This document shows positions 32,529-41,825 of a stretch of 64,000 bases of DNA, one piece after another. This DNA comes from Bacteroidia bacterium (GTDB taxonomy: Bacteria > Bacteroidota > Bacteroidia > Chitinophagales > UBA2359). Position numbers and translations under genes: made by a program. The number at the start of each line of letters is the position of its first letter. Position 1 is the stretch's first letter. The notes under the pieces were generated by a model. That model made no database searches and was not told the origin of the DNA. It saw nothing but the letters and a program-made list of their open reading frames with translations. The DNA lies in assembly GCA_030427245.1 (NCBI GenBank), contig JAUHXA010000004.1, positions 1 to 64,000 of the forward strand, read 5' to 3'.

Positions 32529-33662
32529 TTACCCATCAAAATCCACCACAACCTTTGTAGAAACAGGCACTGCTTGACAAGTCAAAATAGCCCCCTCTTG
32601 AATTTCTTCTTCTGTCAGCGCATAGTCCACATTCATGACCACCTGCCCCTCCAACAGCGAAGCCTTGCAGGTCGTACAAACGCCTGATTCACACATAAAA
32701 GGAACATCCATATTTTGCTGCAAACAAGCCGCCAAAACCGTTTCGCCTTTCTGAATCGGCACATAATGTGGTTGCCCATTCAATAGTATCATGGAAGAAA
32801 TAACTTCTTCATCGTCTTGACTGACCTTTGCAGGAATAGCCAATTTTGCAGCCGTCTTTTTTCGGTGAGCAAGGGTTTCTTGTGCTTGTTTTTCCATGTC
32901 GAAATATTCCACATACACTCGTTCCTCACCAATCCCTAAATCTTCCTTCAATGCACTTTCTACTGTTTGCATCATGGCAGTGGGACCGCAAATAAAATGC
33001 GCTGAATTTTGCCATTCCTCTTGTCCATAATTTTGCAGTAAAAAACTACTGTAATCTTTTGTTGTGTAGAAATTCCGGAGCCCTTGCCAGTCTTTTTTTG
33101 CCCTCGTAAAAATGGGGTGAAAGATGAATTTATCTGCAAATTGCTGCTGCAATTCCTTCAATTCATTCCAATAAATCGCCAGTTGTTGGTTTCGATTGGT
33201 GTAAAACAAAACTACTTTTTGCGCTTTGTATTTTTCTTCGGCCAACAAGCACTTCAAAACGGATACAATGGGTGTAATACCGCTTCCCGCAGCATACAAA
33301 AAATAGTTCTTAGCTTGGTCTGTTGGACTTGGACTGAAATCACCCAAAGGAGGAAAAATCTCCAATTCGTCTCCTTTTCGCAAAGTATCTACCAAAAAGC
33401 CTGATACCAATCCGCCTATTTTTCGCTTGATACATATTCGAAAATAATTGTCCGTTGAAGAGCAGCTCGACAAAGAATAAGACCGCAACACAAACCGCCC
33501 CAATATTCGAGTACGCAGAGTGATGTATTGTCCTGCTTTGTAAGTAAAAACATCTTTCAATCGTTTGGGAATCTGGAAATAAACAGAAATGGCGTGGCGA
33601 TTCTCTTGAACGATTTTGGAGATGTAAAGGGTATGAAATTGTTGTTTTTTGTGGGTTGGCAT
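32529..33662 (-). CDS. Ferredoxin-NADPH reductase-like flavoprotein with 2Fe-2S domain (PaaE/HCP-reductase family)
   Basis: 377 residues. FAD-binding RSYSLSS at 60-66, with the isoalloxazine-side AGQYITLR before it; NAD(P)-binding AGSGITP at about 125-131 and CGPTAMM at about 225; a C-terminal plant-type ferredoxin domain with Cys ligands in CESGVCTTC and LTCQAVP. It passes electrons from NAD(P)H to a partner oxygenase or reductase. The family includes PaaE of the phenylacetyl-CoA epoxidase and the HCP reductases. No paa genes are adjacent, so the electron acceptor is unknown. The protein is cytoplasmic, with a standalone minus-strand gene. Confidence 0.85.
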   Translation of the reverse strand: MPTHKKQQFHTLYISKIVQENRHAISVYFQIPKRLKDVFTYKAGQYITLRTRILGRFVLRSYSLSSCSSTDNYFRICIKRKIGGLVSGFLVDTLRKGDELEIFPPLGDFSPSPTDQAKNYFLYAAGSGITPIVSVLKCLLAEEKYKAQKVVLFYTNRNQQLAIYWNELKELQQQFADKFIFHPIFTRAKKDWQGLRNFYTTKDYSSFLLQNYGQEEWQNSAHFICGPTAMMQTVESALKEDLGIGEERVYVEYFDMEKQAQETLAHRKKTAAKLAIPAKVSQDDEEVISSMILLNGQPHYVPIQKGETVLAACLQQNMDVPFMCESGVCTTCKASLLEGQVVMNVDYALTEEEIQEGAILTCQAVPVSTKVVVDFDG

Positions 33663-33719
33663 TTGATGAATTTGATTGTTGCTGCAAGTTCAAAATTTAT
33701 CTTGTAAACACAAAATCTA

Positions 33720-34850
33720 TCAACAATCTCTCAAAACATGAGCCAAAGCTTCAATAAAAGCTTTATTCGCATCAGGTGTTCCTATGGTGACTCGAATACA
33801 ATCGGGTGCGCCAAAATTGGTGACAGGTCGAACCATGATTCCTTCTTTCTGCATTTTTTCTTCAAATTCTAACTCGTCCATCGGAGGTTTCATCAAGAAA
33901 AAATTGGCTTGACTTTTCCAATATTGAATGTCCAACTTGTCCAATTCGGGATATAAATAAGCTTTTCCAGCGTTGATATTGGCCACTGTTCGATTGATAA
34001 AATCTACGTCCTTCAATGCTGCAATAGCTGCCTTCAATGCCAAAGTGTTCAATAAAAAAGGTCGCCTAATTTGGTTGATGTATTGGGCAATTTCGGGAGT
34101 CGAATAGGCATAGCCAATACGCAAACCAGCCAAACCATAAGCTTTGGAGAAGCTGTTGACAGCAATCACATTTTTGCCTTTTGCTATGTATGGCAGTCCT
34201 CTCGTATAATCTTCGGCAGTGGCAAATTGGTAATAGACTTCGTCATAGACTACGATTACATGATTGGGTATCAAGGCAATCAATTCGTCAATTTTGGCTT
34301 TGGGAATATATGTTCCTGTCGGATTGTTCGGGCTACACAACCAAATTATTCTTGTGTTGTCATTGATTGCAGCTACAATTCCTGCCACATCCAATGAAAA
34401 ATCATCTCCTTTTAGAGGAACTTCTCTCACCACTGCTCCTACCTGTTTCGGAAACTGATGATAGGGAATAAATGTGGGATTGGAAACGATGCACTCCAAT
34501 CCTTCGCCCAAAAAAGCATGGGTAATCAATTCCAAAATGCCCACTCCACTATTGTCAGTAATAAACTGTTCGGGTCTTAGTTTTCCACCATAAAATTCAC
34601 TCAAAGCCACTTGCAAGCTGTCTCCTTTTTGTTCGGGATATTCATTGAGACTGTGGATGTTTTCCTTCAAAGCCTCAATCGCTAAAGGTGAAGGTCCTAA
34701 TAAATTTTCATTGGAGGACAGTTTATAAATCTGTTTATCTGTCTGGATTTGGTCTTTGGATTTTCCGCCTTTGTAGGTAGAAATAGTAGATTGAAGGTAA
34801 GGTTTGAAGAATGAGATGTTTTTTTTCATCTGTTTATTTTTGTTTTTCAA
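33720..34850 (-). CDS. hisC: Histidinol-phosphate aminotransferase-like PLP enzyme
   Basis: 376 residues; ATG at 34850, or seven codons later at 34829 (MKKNISFF). Class I/II aminotransferase fold. It has YKLSSNENLLGPSP at the N-terminus, WLCSPNNPTGTYIPK, VVYDEVYYQFA with the PLP-ring Asp, and the Schiff-base lysine in NSFSKAYGLAGLRIGY at about residue 237, then an Arg near the C-terminus (CIRVTIG) for carboxylate or phosphate binding. It moves an amino group between glutamate and histidinol phosphate or a related keto acid. No other his genes are adjacent, so a broader aromatic/other role remains possible. Confidence 0.8.
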   Translation of the reverse strand: MKNKNKQMKKNISFFKPYLQSTISTYKGGKSKDQIQTDKQIYKLSSNENLLGPSPLAIEALKENIHSLNEYPEQKGDSLQVALSEFYGGKLRPEQFITDNSGVGILELITHAFLGEGLECIVSNPTFIPYHQFPKQVGAVVREVPLKGDDFSLDVAGIVAAINDNTRIIWLCSPNNPTGTYIPKAKIDELIALIPNHVIVVYDEVYYQFATAEDYTRGLPYIAKGKNVIAVNSFSKAYGLAGLRIGYAYSTPEIAQYINQIRRPFLLNTLALKAAIAALKDVDFINRTVANINAGKAYLYPELDKLDIQYWKSQANFFLMKPPMDELEFEEKMQKEGIMVRPVTNFGAPDCIRVTIGTPDANKAFIEALAHVLRDC

Positions 34851-34953
34851 AGGTCAGATGGAACTTACCATGAATTAAATAATCATTTCCCTTTGTGTTT
34901 TAATAATTATTTAATCATGGACGTTTCATTTGTTTATTTTTTCTTTTTGAAGG

Positions 34954-35733
34954 TCAATTAACCGATATTTCCAACTCTAAACCAATTCCATCTTTGACTC
35001 CAAAAAAATCTTTGGCATTCCCGTCTCTAACTGCAATTTCCAACAAGCCACTGCTACCAATCAAACACAACGGTTGTCCTTTGTCAACATCCGAGTAGGT
35101 GCGCTTCAAAGAATCAAAATCGTAGTCTAAAAATTGAGTTGTAATTAGGAAAGGTTTCGCAATTCGGATATTCGTTATAAGGTTTCCGAAGTGATCGATG
35201 TAAATTACTTTGCCTTTGTGAATGCCCGATTTTTCGACGGATACAAAAGACGTATGTCGGTGCTGCAAGTTGGTGTTATTGCCCATTGCAGCAGGTGCGA
35301 TACCCGTTGACAAATGCGCCGCAACAGGTGCAAATATATCTCGACCATGAAAAGTAGGGCTGATATGTTTCAGAAAAAATTGAGGATTGGTAACGGATAC
35401 GGCATGATAGACTTCATTTTCAGCTAAAATCAAGTCCAATAGACCATTATCGGGCGCAATGAAGGTATGATGTGGTGTTTTGACCACGATAATTTTGCGC
35501 TTGCTGCCTACGGTTGGGTCAACTACATTTACAAAAATGGTTTTTTCGGGAAAATATCGGTAAGCACTCCACAACACAAAAGCGGCTTCGGCTACTTGTT
35601 GTGGACGAATGTGATGGGTGATGTCCAACACTTTCGCATCGGGGTTCATAGTCGAAATGACTCCTTTCATCATTCCAACGTAGGCATCTTTGGTTCCAAA
35701 ATCTGTTAGTAGAGCTATGGTCGGTGGGTTCAT
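34954..35733 (-). CDS. SAM hydroxide adenosyltransferase (DUF62 family)
   Basis: 259 residues, the usual size. The N-terminal motif ALLTDFGTKDAYVGMMKGVI contains the conserved Asp that positions water; DITHHIRPQQVAEAAFVLWSAYRYFP and FIAPDNGLLDLIL follow. The C-terminal beta-barrel has YIDHFGNLITNI and IGSSGLLEIAVRDGNA. Relatives of the fluorinases, these enzymes use hydroxide to break S-adenosylmethionine into adenosine and methionine. Trimeric and cytoplasmic. The physiological role is unsettled. Minus strand, 47 bp after the AAA+ gene, so probably co-transcribed with it. Confidence 0.9.
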   Translation of the reverse strand: MNPPTIALLTDFGTKDAYVGMMKGVISTMNPDAKVLDITHHIRPQQVAEAAFVLWSAYRYFPEKTIFVNVVDPTVGSKRKIIVVKTPHHTFIAPDNGLLDLILAENEVYHAVSVTNPQFFLKHISPTFHGRDIFAPVAAHLSTGIAPAAMGNNTNLQHRHTSFVSVEKSGIHKGKVIYIDHFGNLITNIRIAKPFLITTQFLDYDFDSLKRTYSDVDKGQPLCLIGSSGLLEIAVRDGNAKDFFGVKDGIGLELEISVN

Positions 35734-35779
35734 GGTTTTTTAATTTATTTGCATTTTAGTTGATTTGATTTCTGATTCA

Positions 35780-37282
35780 TCAAAAATTGTCATCATCTTC
35801 ATCGTATCCTCCTTCAAAACTCGACAAATCGAACATGCTATTGAACAAATCCTTGAATTGAAAACCAGATTGAACAAGCGATTTGCTGAGTTGGGAATAT
35901 TCTGCCAATCCATGCAGCAAAAATTCCATCAAAAATAATTTTTCATTTTTTGAAGCATCTCTATGATATTGTTTGACCACTTCAATCAGTCCAGGGATAC
36001 CGTATAGCTTACGGGCATAGGCTTCATTCGGCAAATCGTTCATCATATCTATTTCATTCCCATTGCCAAACCAATCAATGATCCGACGATATGGATTCGG
36101 TTTTTTACTCTTTTTGAAAGATTCTGGATCAGGGAAGTGTTCCACAAACATGGTGCGAATCGCTTTGCCAATCAAATTCTGGGCAACGATGAAAGGGCCT
36201 TCTTGTTCGCCTTCATAAACCAATTCGATTTTCCCGGTAATGGAAGGCACAACGCCCCAAAAATCCCCTACTCTTACATGTGTAGCTTTTTCGCTGTTCA
36301 ACAACATTCTGCGCTCTGCCGAACTTGCCAAGTTTTCACGAGCCGAAATCGTCAAACGAGCCGATACACCGCTTTTGGCATCTACATATTCGCTTTTTCG
36401 AGCCTCAAAAGCAATCTGCTCAATCATATCCAAAGCGGTATCGTTGAAGCTAATAGTTGAGCGTTGATTGCCCGAAAGTTTTGCTTCTTGTTCTGTTATT
36501 TTTCTCGAAATTTGGATATTGGCGGGATAATGTGTCAAAATTTGGCTTTCGATTCTATCCTTCAATGGTGTGACAATACTTCCTCGATTGGTATAGTCTT
36601 CTGGATTGGCAGTAAATACAAATTGAATATCTAAAGGCATTCGCACTTTGAAGCCCCGAATTTGAATGTCGCCTTCTTGCAAAATATTGAAGAGAGAAAC
36701 TTGAATACGAGCCTGAAGGTCAGGTAATTCATTAATCACAAAAATACCTCTGTGTGAACGAGGCACCAAACCAAAGTGAATCACTCTTTCATCCGAGTAA
36801 GGAAGTCTCAAAGTTGCGGCTTTGATGGGATCGACATCTCCAATCAAGTCGGCCACACTCACATCAGGAGTCGCCAATTTTTCGGTATAGCGGTCGTTTC
36901 GGTGCATCCAATCTATCGGCGTATCCTCTCCATGTTCCGCAATCAGGTCTTTGGCAAATCGAGAAATCGGTCGAAGCGGATCGTCATTGAGTGCCGAGCC
37001 CTTCACCACAGGTACATATTCGTCCAACAATTTGACCATCAATCGAGCGATTCGTGTTTTTGCTTGTCCTCTCAAGCCCAACAAAATAATATTGTGGCGA
37101 GACAATAAAGCCCGCTCTATGTCAGGGACAACCGTATTTTCAAAACCAATAATCCCATCAAATACGGGTTCTCGGTTGCGAAGTTTTAGGATTAGGTTAT
37201 CACGGATTTCTTCTTTTATAGACTTTGGACTGTACGCAGATGCTCGCAATTTGCCGAGCGTATCAATTTGGTGAATGTTCAT
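35780..37282 (-). CDS. MoxR / magnesium-chelatase-like AAA+ ATPase
   Basis: 500 residues. The AAA+ core (about 40-300) has a Walker A variant GLRGQAKTR at about 69-77, Walker B-like FVINELPDL (the usual Asp-Glu is Asn-Glu), sensor 1 in QFVFTANPEDYTNRG, and an arginine in TPLKDRIESQI. The C-terminal 190 residues are helical and end in an acidic tail (GGYDEDDDNF). The family couples ATP hydrolysis to remodelling of VWA-domain partners. The gene directly downstream encodes a SAM hydrolase, and no VWA partner is adjacent. The altered Walker A (no GKT/S in the normal place, but a lysine-threonine pair is present) should still bind ATP. Confidence 0.82.
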   Translation of the reverse strand: MNIHQIDTLGKLRASAYSPKSIKEEIRDNLILKLRNREPVFDGIIGFENTVVPDIERALLSRHNIILLGLRGQAKTRIARLMVKLLDEYVPVVKGSALNDDPLRPISRFAKDLIAEHGEDTPIDWMHRNDRYTEKLATPDVSVADLIGDVDPIKAATLRLPYSDERVIHFGLVPRSHRGIFVINELPDLQARIQVSLFNILQEGDIQIRGFKVRMPLDIQFVFTANPEDYTNRGSIVTPLKDRIESQILTHYPANIQISRKITEQEAKLSGNQRSTISFNDTALDMIEQIAFEARKSEYVDAKSGVSARLTISARENLASSAERRMLLNSEKATHVRVGDFWGVVPSITGKIELVYEGEQEGPFIVAQNLIGKAIRTMFVEHFPDPESFKKSKKPNPYRRIIDWFGNGNEIDMMNDLPNEAYARKLYGIPGLIEVVKQYHRDASKNEKLFLMEFLLHGLAEYSQLSKSLVQSGFQFKDLFNSMFDLSSFEGGYDEDDDNF

Positions 37283-37498
37283 ATAGTTGTCTTGGAATAA
37301 AATTTTAGGGAAGTCAAATTGGGTAATGAATGAAAATCAATTTTTGACCATTTATTTAAACTAATTAGGATGCAAATTAACACTATTTTTTTGAAATAGT
37401 TCAGCATTGGGTAAGAGGAAGTCTACCCACGAAGGGTAAAACCTTTTTTCATTCTTTTATCTTGTACCTCCATTTGCACTTTGCATTAGAATTTCTTG

Positions 37499-39436
37499 TC
37501 AATCTTCACAATATTTGCTCAACATTTGCAGGGCATCGTAGCTCCCCAACCCTTCTGCCTGTTTCCAATCTGCACAAGCCGCTTGCACCCGATTGAGGCG
37601 ATGTTTGGCATTTCCCCTCCTCAAAAACGCATCTTGATTGCGACGGTCAATATTGATGATTTGAGTAAAATCTCGAATACACCCTTCGTAATCACCTGCT
37701 ATAAACTTGAAATTGGCTCTTGCTCCATACGCTTCAATGTATTCAGGGTCAATCTGCAATGCCTTGTCAAAATCTTCCAATGCGCCTTCGTTGTCATTCA
37801 ACAAACGTTTGGTGCTTGCTCGGTTGATAAAGGCTTGTTTGAGTTGAGGATTGAGTTCGATGGCCTTATTGCAGTCTGCCAAAGAAGCTTGAAAATCGTT
37901 GAACAAGACCCGCTGAATGATGCTTCGATTGCTGTATGCTTTGCTATACTTGTCATCAATCTTCAAAGCCTTGTTATAATTGTCCAAAGCTGCTCGGTAT
38001 TTCCCCATAAAATAGAGTGAATTTCCCCGATAATTATACGCATCAATATAGTCCTTGTCCATTTTGATTACTTGGTCAAAATCCTTGATGGCCATTTCGT
38101 ATTGATGTAATTCGTATTTGGCATAGCCTCTAAAATACCAGCAATTGATTAAGTTAGGATCCAATCGAATCGCAATGTCATAGTCTTCAATGGCATCTTC
38201 AAAGCGTTTGAGTCTATACTTAGCATCTCCTCGATTGTCGTAGGGTTTGGCAAAGTCGGGGTCTAATGCAATCGCTTCGGTATGGTCGCTAATCGCCTCC
38301 TCGTATTTGCCGATGATGTATTTGCAATAGCCTCGATAGTAAAAGGCACTTTTGTTATCGGGGTCGAGTTGAACGGCTTTGGTATAATCGCTGATGGCTT
38401 GGCGAAATTTCTGCTGTTTGAAGCGGCAATTCCCTCGATTGTTGTAGGCATTCGCAAAAGTTGGATCAATGCTAATGACCTCAGTATAGTCAATTTCTGC
38501 TTCTTTGTATCGCTTCAATTTGTACTTAGAATCGGCCCTTACATTGAAGGCTTTGGCATGACCTCTCTGCAAATTGACAGCTTTTGTAGCATCTGCAATA
38601 GCTTCTTCCAACCTGTTCAAACGGTATTTAGATAAGCCTCTAAAATAGTAGGATTCTGCTTCGTTGGGCATTTGTTGAATTGCATAAGTGAAATCGCCAA
38701 TGGCTGCTTCATATTTTTTCTGCTTGAAATTGGCATAAGCTCTGTAAAAATAGGCTTTACTATAATTGGGGTCGAGCTTCAATAGATGGTTCAAATCCTT
38801 CAAACAAGCTGCAAAATTGTCAGTTTTGAAGTATAAGACACCTCGATAGTAGTAGGCATTGATATTTTGGGGATCTAACTTAATCGCCATATCGAAGTCT
38901 TTGAGGGCTGCAAGGTTGTTGTTTTGATGGTAGAATACATTGCCTCTGTTGCCGTAAGCGATGGAATATTCGGGGTCTAATTCGATGGCTTTGTCAAAGT
39001 CTTTTCTGGCGGCATCGTATTTTTTGATTTGATAATAGGTCAGCCCTCTGTTATTCAAGGCTTCTTTGTATTGTGGCTTCAAACTCAGTGCTTTGTTGAA
39101 GTCAATCAAGGCTGCGTCGTATCGCTTCAAATCGTACTTGGCATTGGCGCGATTGTAATAACCCTGAGCATATAATGGATTGACGTTGATGGCTTGTGAA
39201 AACAAACTAATGGCCCCTTCGTAATCTCCAGCTCTTGCCTTGTTACTTCCTTTTTGGTTAAGTTCTTCTACGTTTTGAGCATGACTTGTTTGGCAAAAAA
39301 CAATGAACAAAAAAACAAAAGAAATACGAGATAAAGAGGTGAGTAAGTTTTGGTTGGTTAACGTTGATAAAATTTTGAAGTGTGGCTTTTTCATTGAAAA
39401 AATACAATTTTGGCGTTTACTGATTGCTTTATTCAT
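37499..39436 (-). CDS. Exported protein made of 17 tetratricopeptide repeats
   Basis: 645 residues; an internal ATG at 39394 (MKKPHFKILS) gives a cleaner signal peptide ending FCQTSHAQ. The mature part is 17 consecutive 34-residue TPR units, each with the pattern AYxxRGxxxYxLxxYxxAIxDFxxAIxLDP. It then ends after a Cys-containing cap (CADWKQAEGLGSYDAL...CED). Such solenoids are scaffolds for protein complexes in the periplasm or at the outer membrane. A possible TAnnTTTG box (TATCTTTG) lies at 39466-39459 on the minus strand. Partner unknown. Confidence 0.88.
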   Translation of the reverse strand: MNKAISKRQNCIFSMKKPHFKILSTLTNQNLLTSLSRISFVFLFIVFCQTSHAQNVEELNQKGSNKARAGDYEGAISLFSQAINVNPLYAQGYYNRANAKYDLKRYDAALIDFNKALSLKPQYKEALNNRGLTYYQIKKYDAARKDFDKAIELDPEYSIAYGNRGNVFYHQNNNLAALKDFDMAIKLDPQNINAYYYRGVLYFKTDNFAACLKDLNHLLKLDPNYSKAYFYRAYANFKQKKYEAAIGDFTYAIQQMPNEAESYYFRGLSKYRLNRLEEAIADATKAVNLQRGHAKAFNVRADSKYKLKRYKEAEIDYTEVISIDPTFANAYNNRGNCRFKQQKFRQAISDYTKAVQLDPDNKSAFYYRGYCKYIIGKYEEAISDHTEAIALDPDFAKPYDNRGDAKYRLKRFEDAIEDYDIAIRLDPNLINCWYFRGYAKYELHQYEMAIKDFDQVIKMDKDYIDAYNYRGNSLYFMGKYRAALDNYNKALKIDDKYSKAYSNRSIIQRVLFNDFQASLADCNKAIELNPQLKQAFINRASTKRLLNDNEGALEDFDKALQIDPEYIEAYGARANFKFIAGDYEGCIRDFTQIINIDRRNQDAFLRRGNAKHRLNRVQAACADWKQAEGLGSYDALQMLSKYCED

Positions 39437-39626
39437 AGCAAGAAATATGCTAAATTTTCAAAGATAGCAAAAGGTAAGCAAAATTGTAAGTAGGAGTTTT
39501 TAAAGTTTGCCCTGGGGATGTAAGGTCATTATGCGTTCTTCGGTAGCCGTTGTATTTATTTTTTTGTATGTTCAGGCTGATAATCAAATAACAAACGATT
39601 ATCAGTCACAGATTTACTAATCACTA

Positions 39627-40193
39627 TTATGCCTTAATGTGCAATTCTGAATCAAAATCACGGTTGTTGTAATCTCCCAAATCTGTGATTCGATACGCTT
39701 TTCCTGTCTGTAAATGAAGATGGTAAATACCATTTTGACAGTCTTTTTTGGCTTCAATGCTGACTGCTATTGTATCGGGGCGTTTGGGGCTTTTTGCCAA
39801 TATTTGTACGGAATGAATTGGAAAGGGCGTAACATCTGTTTGGGTAAAATGATCAATATTAACATTGAGGATTCCTATTTCGGAGTCTGCTTCGTGCACA
39901 ATCAAGAGGGCGTGATTGTAGCTCCACTGCCAACTGATGATTTCACCTTTGATAACGATTTTTCGGGCGTGACTCGGTTGTTGAATGTCTGCCACCCAAA
40001 TAAAGCCATTTCGAAGATAGGCGACTCTATCGCCTTCTGGACTCAACTGCACCACATCTTGTTGGTGTTTTTTTGGGGAAACAATAGTTGAAGATGAACT
40101 GTTGGAGAATGCAAAAAGATGGACTTGGACAAACATAGATATGCCCACACACAAAATAAGGGAGTTTAGGAAAGGCGTAAAAATGGTCTTCAT
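39627..40193 (-). CDS. Short exported protein resembling the first blades of an S9-peptidase/WD40-like propeller
   Basis: 188 residues with a signal-like N-terminus (about 1-30). Residues about 48-185 show the propeller pattern VVQLSPEGDRVAYLRNGFIWVADI, then IISWQWSYNHALLIVHEADSEIGILNV, RPDTIAVSI and GIYHLHLQTGKAYRITDLGD. This is what the N-terminal part of a dipeptidyl-peptidase IV-type enzyme looks like, but the frame stops before the rest of a propeller or any hydrolase. It may be a truncated S9 peptidase or a small stand-alone protein. The 190 bp downstream hold no continuation that I can see. Confidence 0.5.
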   Translation of the reverse strand: MKTIFTPFLNSLILCVGISMFVQVHLFAFSNSSSSTIVSPKKHQQDVVQLSPEGDRVAYLRNGFIWVADIQQPSHARKIVIKGEIISWQWSYNHALLIVHEADSEIGILNVNIDHFTQTDVTPFPIHSVQILAKSPKRPDTIAVSIEAKKDCQNGIYHLHLQTGKAYRITDLGDYNNRDFDSELHIKA

Positions 40194-40616
40194 GCTGATA
40201 GAGTTTTGCAGTAGTTGACAAAAAATGGTCTGATGAAAGCATTAATGATAATAACGTATTTTTGTCTTTGTTTGTAGCCTTTTCTTAGAAAATTTCTTAT
40301 GCGAATATAACTAAAATGGAGGATATATGCAAGTATTATTTGTTAATTTTTTTAGCAAATTCCTCATAAAAATTGCAATTCACATGTTAGTTGGTTGATT
40401 AGTAATTGGATATTTTTGTTATAGGACATAACGTTTAGGTGTTAGCCTGATTATTACAATCAAAAAACACTCCAAAAAGTTCCCGAAATTAATTAAAATG
40501 AGATTGAAAAGACAAATGAAAATCAGGGTGAGAAGTGAGAAATTAAAAATCAACTTTTACATCTTGCTTCCTGCTTCTTTTGTCCAAAATCGCCAGATAT
40601 TTTGCAGTTCAATGAT
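40194..40616. other. 423-bp intergenic region, AT-rich
   Basis: No gene, RNA or repeat could be supported. It lies upstream of the minus-strand propeller protein and downstream of oadB, so it should contain a promoter and a terminator, but I see no clear stem. Confidence 0.4.
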
Positions 40617-41825
40617 TTACCCCAAAAACGTAATCAATACTCCTGCTGCAACTGCCGAGCCGATAACGCCTGATATATTACTCGCCATTGCATATTGAAG
40701 TAAGTGATTCGTTGGGTCGTGTTCCAAAGCGATTTCATTTGCCACTCTTGAAGCCATTGGTACAGCACTCAACCCTGTTGCTCCAATCAAAGGATTGATT
40801 TTCTTTTTAGCAAACAAATTGTAGGTTTTTACCGCCATGATGCCGCCTGTAATCGAAAAGACAAAAGCGATAAATCCGCCTACGATGATTGCAATTGTTT
40901 GAAAATTGAGGAAAGCATCAGCGGTCATTGTTGCGCCAACGGTCAAGCCCAAAAAGATGGTTGCGGTGTTCATAATACCATTAGAGGCGGTCGTACTGAG
41001 TCGTTTGGTATCGCTGCCAATTTCTTTGATGAGATTGCCGAATAACAACATCCCGACCAAGGGAACAGAGGAGGGAACAAGAAGCGAAACAATCGTCACC
41101 AACAAGATAGGAAAGATGATTTTGACGGCTTTTATATTTTTGATTTTGGTCTTATTGGGAAATTTCCTGTCCTGCTGTTTCATGTTGATTTTCAGCTCTT
41201 CTTTGGAAACAGTAAACTTCACAACCAAAGGAATAATCACTGGTACCAATGCCATGTAAGAATAGGCTGCAATCGCAATAGGACCTAATAAATGAGGTGC
41301 TAACATAATCGTGGTGTAAATCGCTGTCGGGCCGTCTGCTCCTCCAATGATACCCAAAGAAGCGGATTCTTTGAGGCTGAAACCCATCAAAAAAGCAGCT
41401 ATCAAAACGCTGAAAATACCAATCTGGGCGGCTGCTCCAAAAAAGGCCAAACGCAAATTGCGAAACATCGGACCGAAATCGGTCAATGCTCCTACTCCCA
41501 AAAAGATGATGGGCGGCAACAAACCCGTTTTGATGAGCGTGTAGTAGAGCATATTCATGATGCCGTAATCTTTGGCGAGTTCTATCACCGTAGCGTGTAG
41601 AATGGGCGCATCGCTGTCTATTGCAGGAATGACACTCATTCCTCCACCCGGAAAATTGGCTATTAATAGCCCAAAACCTATGGGCACTAATAGCAAGGGT
41701 TCGTATTGTTTTTTAATGCCCAAATACAGCAAACCAAAAGCCAATACCAGCATGAATACAATGCTGGGCTGGGCTATCAAATCGCCAAAGGCGGTCATTT
41801 GATAGAGTTTTTCTAATATATCCAT
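40617..41825 (-). CDS. oadB: Na+-translocating decarboxylase, beta subunit (membrane pump)
   Basis: 402 residues with about nine to eleven membrane segments. It carries the sodium-site signature GIIGGADGPTAIYTT (the essential Asp), and the second conserved region GATGLSAVPMASRVANE. The beta subunit decarboxylates carboxybiotin brought by the alpha subunit and exports Na+. It is the last gene of oadG-oadA-oadB, immediately after oadA (adjacent bases, no gap). Confidence 0.95.
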   Translation of the reverse strand: MDILEKLYQMTAFGDLIAQPSIVFMLVLAFGLLYLGIKKQYEPLLLVPIGFGLLIANFPGGGMSVIPAIDSDAPILHATVIELAKDYGIMNMLYYTLIKTGLLPPIIFLGVGALTDFGPMFRNLRLAFFGAAAQIGIFSVLIAAFLMGFSLKESASLGIIGGADGPTAIYTTIMLAPHLLGPIAIAAYSYMALVPVIIPLVVKFTVSKEELKINMKQQDRKFPNKTKIKNIKAVKIIFPILLVTIVSLLVPSSVPLVGMLLFGNLIKEIGSDTKRLSTTASNGIMNTATIFLGLTVGATMTADAFLNFQTIAIIVGGFIAFVFSITGGIMAVKTYNLFAKKKINPLIGATGLSAVPMASRVANEIALEHDPTNHLLQYAMASNISGVIGSAVAAGVLITFLG

